Source of the DNA: Bordetella parapertussis
Lineage (GTDB): Bacteria; Pseudomonadota; Gammaproteobacteria; Burkholderiales; Burkholderiaceae_C
Reading direction: 5' to 3'
Assembly (NCBI GenBank): GCA_945900695.1
Contig: CAMDJU010000072.1
Location: forward strand, 1-11,133
DNA length: 11,133 nucleotides
Of this stretch, positions 7,195 through 11,133 are shown piece by piece (the first letter of the stretch is position 1; each line of letters opens with the position of its first letter). Under the pieces are notes generated by a model that was given only the letters and a program-made list of their open reading frames with translations, made no database searches and was not told the DNA's origin. The translations under genes and the position numbers were made by a program.

Positions 7195-8631
7195 ATGTTG
7201 AGCGCTTGGTCGGATCCCATCGTCGCCATGGCCACGGCACCCGGTCGCGGCGCGGTGGGCATTGTTCGCATCAGCGGCAAAGGCTTGCAGACTTGGACCA
7301 GGGCGCTGTTGGGCCGGGACTTGGTGGCGCGCATGGCCACCTTGACCACCGTGTGCGACAACAACGGTCAATTGATTGACCAAGTCATTGCCCTGTGGTT
7401 CCCCGCGCCACACAGCTATACCGGCGAAGACGTATTGGAATTGCAAGGGCATGGCGGCGCGGTGGTCATGCAAATGTTGATGCGCCGGTGTTTGGAAACA
7501 GCCAGCGCCATGGGCGACAAGGGCCCAGCACCTGATCCCGTGTCACGCATGCGCATGGCGCGGCCAGGTGAGTTCACCGAGCGCGCGTATCTCAACCACA
7601 AACTGGACTTGGCCCAGGCGGAGGCGGTGGCTGACTTGATCGATGCCAGCTCTGAGGCGGCCGTGCGAAGCGCCACCCGCTCCATGGCTGGTGCATTTTC
7701 CGATGATGTCCATGCGTTGACCCAGGCCCTCACCCGCTTGCGCATGTTGGTCGAGGCCACGCTGGACTTTCCCGAAGAAGAAATTGACTTCTTGCAGCAA
7801 GCCGATGCTTTGGGGCAATTGCAGAAACTGATGCAAGCCTGCGAAAAACTGCATGAGCGATCGCGCCAAGGGGTTTTGCTGCGCGAGGGCTTGCAATTGG
7901 TCATTGTGGGCCAGCCCAATGTGGGCAAAAGCGCTCTGCTCAATGCGTTGTCGGGCAAGGACACGGCCATCGTCACCCCCATACCCGGCACCACCCGTGA
8001 CGCCTTGGCGCAAACCATTCACATCCAAGATGTGCCCATTCACGTGGTCGACACAGCCGGGCTGCGCGATGACCAAGCAGATCAGATAGATTTGGTTGAA
8101 AAAATAGGCATTGAAAGGGCTTGGCAACACTTGGAAAAAGCTGACGCCGTGCTTTTTTTGCATGACCTGTCGCGCCAAGACGAAGCCGCGTATCGCCAGC
8201 GCGATGGGCAGCTTCAAACCTTGATCCAACAGCGCCTGGGCCCGCAGCAGCGGTGTTTGCAAGTGTGGAACAAAACGGACCTGATCACAGACATATCAAC
8301 ACCAGGGCGGGATGACAACTGCATCTGGATATCCGCACAGACCGGGGCGGGCTTGCCTCAACTCAAGCAAGAGATATTGGCCACCGTGGGGCGCCAAGCC
8401 AGCGCCGATCAGGGCGAATACAGTGGCCGCGAAAGACATCTTCAGGCTTTGAAAGCGTTTCATGCGCGACTGTCCAATGCCCAAGAGGGCCTGTTGGAAA
8501 AACCCTTGAAACTCGAACTGGTGGCCGAAGAGTTGCGCTTGGCTCAGCAAGAAATGGCCACCATCACAGGCGGCATCACGGCCGACGATTTGCTGGGCGA
8601 AATTTTCTCCCGCTTCTGCATCGGCAAATGA
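7195..8631 (+). CDS. mnmE: tRNA modification GTPase MnmE (TrmE)
   Basis: MnmE works with MnmG to add the aminomethyl or carboxymethylaminomethyl group to uridine 34 in the wobble position of certain tRNAs, using a tetrahydrofolate derivative. From ATG 7195 the product is 478 residues. The N-terminal folate-binding domain starts [23 protein letters not shown] helical domain surrounds the G domain, whose motifs are G1 GQPNVGKS (239-246), GTTRD (265-269), G3 DTAGLRD (286-292) and G4 NKTD (359-362). It ends in CIGK (475-478) with the catalytic-site cysteine. Compared with E. coli there is an insertion of about 14 residues near 103-118. A GTG at 7156 is in frame and would add 13 residues; I prefer the ATG because family members start shortly before this point. 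It lies 57 bases after yidC. Confidence 0.97.
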   Translation: MLSAWSDPIVAMATAPGRGAVGIVRISGKGLQTWTRALLGRDLVARMATLTTVCDNNGQLIDQVIALWFPAPHSYTGEDVLELQGHGGAVVMQMLMRRCLETASAMGDKGPAPDPVSRMRMARPGEFTERAYLNHKLDLAQAEAVADLIDASSEAAVRSATRSMAGAFSDDVHALTQALTRLRMLVEATLDFPEEEIDFLQQADALGQLQKLMQACEKLHERSRQGVLLREGLQLVIVGQPNVGKSALLNALSGKDTAIVTPIPGTTRDALAQTIHIQDVPIHVVDTAGLRDDQADQIDLVEKIGIERAWQHLEKADAVLFLHDLSRQDEAAYRQRDGQLQTLIQQRLGPQQRCLQVWNKTDLITDISTPGRDDNCIWISAQTGAGLPQLKQEILATVGRQASADQGEYSGRERHLQALKAFHARLSNAQEGLLEKPLKLELVAEELRLAQQEMATITGGITADDLLGEIFSRFCIGK

Positions 8632-8641
8632 GAGCGGCCTA

Positions 8642-8656
8642 GCGCCAAAATGGCGC
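8642..8656 (+). repeat. Hairpin between mnmE and kdsD
   Basis: GCGCCA-AAA-TGGCGC forms a perfect six-pair stem with a three-base loop, 10 bases after the mnmE stop. No T-run follows on either strand, so it is not a standard intrinsic terminator. It could stabilise the mnmE 3' end or attenuate readthrough; neither can be decided from sequence. The rest of the 59-base gap shows no clear promoter. Confidence 0.4.
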
Positions 8657-8690
8657 AGGTGCGAACCGATGGCATCGATAGAATGAAGCC

Positions 8691-9743
8691 ATGTCCAGCG
8701 CCCCCACCGAACACATCCCCGCCAACGGCCGGCAACAGCGAGCAGACGCATTGATCTCCAACACGCGGGACAAAGAATCGCAACGCATCATTGACTTGGC
8801 CCACAACACCTTGGACATCGAATCCCAGGCCATCTTGGGAATGAAAAAAACCATTGGCCCGTCTTTTGTGCGGGCGGTGCGCATTTTGTTGCAAGCACCC
8901 GGGCGCGTGGTGGTGATGGGCATGGGCAAAAGCGGCCACATTGGCCGCAAGATCGCCTCCACCCTGGCCTCCACGGGAACGGTGGCCATGTTTGTTCATC
9001 CTGCCGAAGCCAGCCACGGCGATTTGGGCATGATCAAAGACACAGATGTGGCCTTGGTCTTGTCCAACAGTGGTGAGAGTGAAGAAATCCTTGTGTTGCT
9101 ACCACTGTTGCAGCGGCAAGGTGTGCCCATCGTGGCGATCACGGCCGGGGACCAGTCCACATTGGCCAAGCATGCGCTGGCGGTGTTGGATTGCAGCGTG
9201 GAACAAGAGGCTTGCCCGCTCAATTTGGCACCCACGGCCAGCACGGCGGCGCAGTTGGCCATGGGCGACGCGTTGGCGATGGCTTTGCTCGACGCGCGCG
9301 GCTTTCAGGCCGAGGACTTTGCCAGGTCGCACCCGGGCGGCGCATTGGGGCGCAAGTTGCTCACCCATCTGAAAGATGTGATGCGTTCGGGCCCGCAATT
9401 GCCCGCTGTTCGGCCACAAGCGGGATTGACAGAACTCATGCGCGAAATGAGCCAAAAGGGGTTGGGTGCCACGGCGGTCACCGATGAGCAGGGGGGTATT
9501 TTGGGCATCTTTACTGACGGAGACTTGCGCCGACTGGTCGAGAGTGGTCAAGACTTGCGAACCATATCCGCCGGCAAAGTGATGAAGCCCAACCCGCGCA
9601 CCATCTCGGTCAACGCCTTGGCGGCCCAAGCGGCGCAAATCATGGAAGACCATCGCATCACCAGCTTGCTGGTGGTGGACGATCAACAGCGTCTTTGTGG
9701 TTTTATCAACAGCAACGACTTGATGCGCGCCAAGGTGATTTGA
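8691..9743 (+). CDS. kdsD: Arabinose-5-phosphate isomerase KdsD (KpsF/GutQ family)
   Basis: KdsD converts ribulose 5-phosphate to arabinose 5-phosphate, the first committed step to Kdo, the sugar joining lipid A to the LPS core. The 350-residue product has an N-terminal sugar isomerase (SIS) domain and two CBS repeats (about 225-285 and 295-350). The four residues known to be catalytic in E. coli KdsD (K59, E111, E152, H193) map to Lys80 in MGKSGHIG, Glu132 in NSGESEE, Glu173 in QEACPLNLAPT and His214 in SHPGGALGRK. IFTDGDLRR (273-281) matches the first CBS repeat. The N-terminus is about 20 residues longer than in E. coli, and the Shine-Dalgarno is poor, so a later start is possible. Adjacent kdsC supports a Kdo role over GutQ. 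The stop overlaps the kdsC ATG by one base. Confidence 0.95.
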   Translation: MSSAPTEHIPANGRQQRADALISNTRDKESQRIIDLAHNTLDIESQAILGMKKTIGPSFVRAVRILLQAPGRVVVMGMGKSGHIGRKIASTLASTGTVAMFVHPAEASHGDLGMIKDTDVALVLSNSGESEEILVLLPLLQRQGVPIVAITAGDQSTLAKHALAVLDCSVEQEACPLNLAPTASTAAQLAMGDALAMALLDARGFQAEDFARSHPGGALGRKLLTHLKDVMRSGPQLPAVRPQAGLTELMREMSQKGLGATAVTDEQGGILGIFTDGDLRRLVESGQDLRTISAGKVMKPNPRTISVNALAAQAAQIMEDHRITSLLVVDDQQRLCGFINSNDLMRAKVI

Positions 9744-10291
9744 TGCAAGCCACGCAAAAATTCCCCACGGAGTTGCTGCTCAAAGCCCAAAACGTCCGCT
9801 TGCTGTTTTTGGATGTCGATGGTGTCTTCACCGATGGCGGCTTGTATTTGGACGGCCAAGGCGAGTCGATCAAGCGCTTTCACACCTTGGACGGCATGGG
9901 GCTGCAATTGTTGAAAGAGGCCGGTGTCACGGTGGTGGTGATCACGGGCCGCGACAGTGCCCCCTTGCGCCAACGCTTGACCGCCTTGGGCCTAGAGCGC
10001 GCATTTTTTGGCATCAAAGACAAGTGTGTGGTGGCCGAACAAGTCCTCAATGACATGGGCTTGGGCTGGGCACAAGCCGCCGCCATGGGGGACGACTGGC
10101 CCGACTTGCCGATGATGTTGCGCAGTGCCCTGTGTTGTGCGCCTCCGGGCGCGCACACCGAGGTGTTGGCGGTGGCACACCATGTGACACGTGCAGCAGC
10201 CGGACACGGTGCGCTGCGTGAGTTTTGTGACGTGTTGTTGATGGCCAAGGGCGACTACGCCAGACAATTGCGCATCTGGAGCCAGGTGTGA
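9743..10291 (+). CDS. kdsC: 3-deoxy-D-manno-octulosonate 8-phosphate phosphatase KdsC
   Basis: KdsC removes phosphate from Kdo 8-phosphate to give Kdo, two steps after KdsD (KdsA acts between them). The 182-residue protein is a small HAD-superfamily phosphatase without a cap domain, normally a tetramer. Motif I is LFLDVDGVFTDG (21-32) with nucleophile Asp24 and general acid/base Asp26; motif II is TGRDS (68-72); the motif III lysine lies in GIKDK (90-94); motif IV is GDDWPD (116-121), binding Mg. The C-terminal GHGALREFCDVLL (154-166) is typical of the family. The ATG at 9743 overlaps the kdsD stop and is preceded by AAGGTG with a five-base spacer; the frame is open further upstream, but only inside kdsD. 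The stop overlaps the lptC start by four bases. Confidence 0.96.
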   Translation: MQATQKFPTELLLKAQNVRLLFLDVDGVFTDGGLYLDGQGESIKRFHTLDGMGLQLLKEAGVTVVVITGRDSAPLRQRLTALGLERAFFGIKDKCVVAEQVLNDMGLGWAQAAAMGDDWPDLPMMLRSALCCAPPGAHTEVLAVAHHVTRAAAGHGALREFCDVLLMAKGDYARQLRIWSQV

Positions 10292-10983
10292 ATGGGCCAG
10301 GGGCCATTCGCCGCACAGCACAAAAAGCGGTCCATGTGTGTTTGGACCTGGGCAACTGGTTGATTCTGTATTTGCCCGTCTTGCTGATGGGTGTGCTGGC
10401 TTTTTTGACCTATGGCTTGTTGCGCAACGCCCCGCAGCCCGAAGCGCCCATGCCGGAATTGGCGCCGCGCCATGTGCCTGACTACACCATGGGCCGCGTG
10501 GTGTTGCAGCAGTTCCAAGCCGATGGTCGCCCGCGTGCGCGGCTGCAAGCCCTGGAGGTGCGGCACTATCCAGACACCCAGACGCTGCGCTTTGAACAAC
10601 CTGTGCTGCTTTGGCACACCCCGCAAGGCGATAAAACCTCTGCCAAGGCGGTTCAAGGTGAGAGCAATGCCGATGGCAGTGAGGTGACCTTGTGGGGCGA
10701 TGTGCGCATCGAGCGAACGGCCGCCCCCCAAGGAAAAACCCCAGCGGGTCCGGGTCTGGTGGTCCAAACCCAAACCCTGTTCTTGGACGCGCGTCGCGAG
10801 CGCATGCGCACCGATCAGCCGGTGCAGTTGCAGCGCGGAAACGACCGCATGGAGGGCCAACGCCTGCAATACGATCACGTGACGCAGCAATTGGACCTGA
10901 GCGGAAAAGTGCGCATGTCCATCACGCCAACTGGGCGTGGCTCAGGCGAACCCAAAAGCAACACCATCATCAACCGCCCATAA
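10288..10983 (+). CDS. lptC: LPS export protein LptC
   Basis: LptC is the bitopic inner-membrane protein that receives LPS from the LptB2FG transporter and hands it to the periplasmic LptA bridge. The 231-residue product has one N-terminal membrane segment (about 24-45, LILYLPVLLMGVLAFLTYGL) and then a periplasmic beta-jellyroll domain. VRHYPDTQTLRFEQP (91-105), SEVTLWGDVRIER (131-143) and RMEGQRLQYDHVTQQLDLSG (187-206) fit the OstA/LptC fold. I chose GTG 10288 because it overlaps the kdsC stop (GTGA) and has GGAG six bases upstream. LptC sequences diverge strongly, so the call relies on topology, these segments and the kdsD-kdsC context. The gene is closed by a hairpin terminator; lptA and lptB, often next in related genomes, are absent here. 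Confidence 0.88.
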   Translation: MNGPGAIRRTAQKAVHVCLDLGNWLILYLPVLLMGVLAFLTYGLLRNAPQPEAPMPELAPRHVPDYTMGRVVLQQFQADGRPRARLQALEVRHYPDTQTLRFEQPVLLWHTPQGDKTSAKAVQGESNADGSEVTLWGDVRIERTAAPQGKTPAGPGLVVQTQTLFLDARRERMRTDQPVQLQRGNDRMEGQRLQYDHVTQQLDLSGKVRMSITPTGRGSGEPKSNTIINRP

Positions 10984-11006
10984 AAAAAGCCCCTTGCGGG
11001 GCTTTT
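10982..11006. terminator. Intrinsic terminator shared by convergent genes
   Basis: AAAAGCCCC-TTGC-GGGGCTTTT gives a stem of five GC pairs plus four AU pairs with a four-base loop (10985-11006). On the minus strand the GC stem is followed by seven Ts, a strong intrinsic terminator for the gene entering from the right. On the plus strand only four Ts follow, so termination of lptC may be weaker. The lptC stop codon runs directly into it. Confidence 0.85.
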
Positions 11007-11027
11007 CAGGGCGTGTTGAGTGAAAAC

Positions 11028-11133
11028 TCAATAACCTTGGTTGTTGTCGTTGCGACCAGCGCCACGTGGGCCCGAGCCGTAAGGGCTGCGGAAACCACCA
11101 TCGGTGCCAGCGCTGTCGCGACGACCGCCGCCG
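11028..11133 (-). CDS. C-terminal tail of a Gly/Arg-rich protein, probably RNA-binding (5' part outside window)
   Basis: Only the last 34 residues and the TGA stop are inside the window. The tail starts GGGRRDSAG, contains DGGFRSPYGSGPRGAGR and ends NDNNQGY. It is rich in Gly, Arg, Ser and Asn, as in the disordered tails of small RRM-type RNA-binding proteins common in Burkholderiales; a near-identical FRSPYGSGPRG-type motif is one I associate with them. The tail of a DEAD-box helicase such as RhlE is a realistic alternative. No folded domain is visible, so the family cannot be proved here. The frame is supported by the stop lying 22 bases before a strong terminator on the same strand. It converges on lptC and is not part of the LPS operon. 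Confidence 0.6.
   Translation of the reverse strand, partial: GGGRRDSAGTDGGFRSPYGSGPRGAGRNDNNQGY

Noticed and set aside
9695..9742. Upstream extension of kdsC starting at a GTG inside kdsD
   Set aside because: The ATG at 9743 has a good Shine-Dalgarno and the usual overlap with the kdsD stop; the extension lies within kdsD coding sequence.

Overview
This window covers a bacterial chromosomal replication-origin locus. Gene content, order and protein sequences point to a betaproteobacterium of the order Burkholderiales, most likely family Comamonadaceae. That placement rests on recognising the protein families by eye, not on a database search. No plasmid, phage, insertion sequence, tRNA, rRNA or CRISPR array was seen. 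I did not find a previously undescribed system; the interesting material is in the non-coding DNA around dnaA.

Left arm (minus strand, reading leftward): dnaA (3019-4413), dnaN (1657-2763) and gyrB (1-1599, cut by the window edge). These encode the initiator, the sliding clamp and the gyrase ATPase subunit. The 255-base dnaA-dnaN gap (2764-3018) has the layout of oriC: several DnaA-box-like 9-mers, a GC-rich block, a run of CTA/GAT trinucleotides resembling the DnaA-trio unwinding element, and an AT-rich stretch just before the dnaN ribosome-binding site. The 193-base dnaA-rpmH gap (4414-4606) carries a perfect DnaA box, predicted divergent promoters, an 18-base inverted repeat touching the dnaA start, and a hairpin in the rpmH leader.

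Right arm (plus strand): rpmH, rnpA, yidD, yidC and mnmE, the classic set beside dnaA. They encode ribosomal protein L34, the RNase P protein, a membrane-insertion helper, the membrane insertase and a tRNA-modifying GTPase. The run continues with a lipopolysaccharide block: kdsD and kdsC make Kdo precursors, and lptC belongs to the LPS transport bridge. Four junctions overlap by 1 to 4 bases, suggesting translational coupling. A hairpin terminator after lptC also serves a convergent Gly/Arg-rich protein whose last 34 residues enter from the right edge. The expected lptA and lptB do not follow lptC here.

No gene-free stretch exceeds 300 bases. Long open frames antisense to gyrB, dnaN and yidC look like composition shadows and are not annotated.
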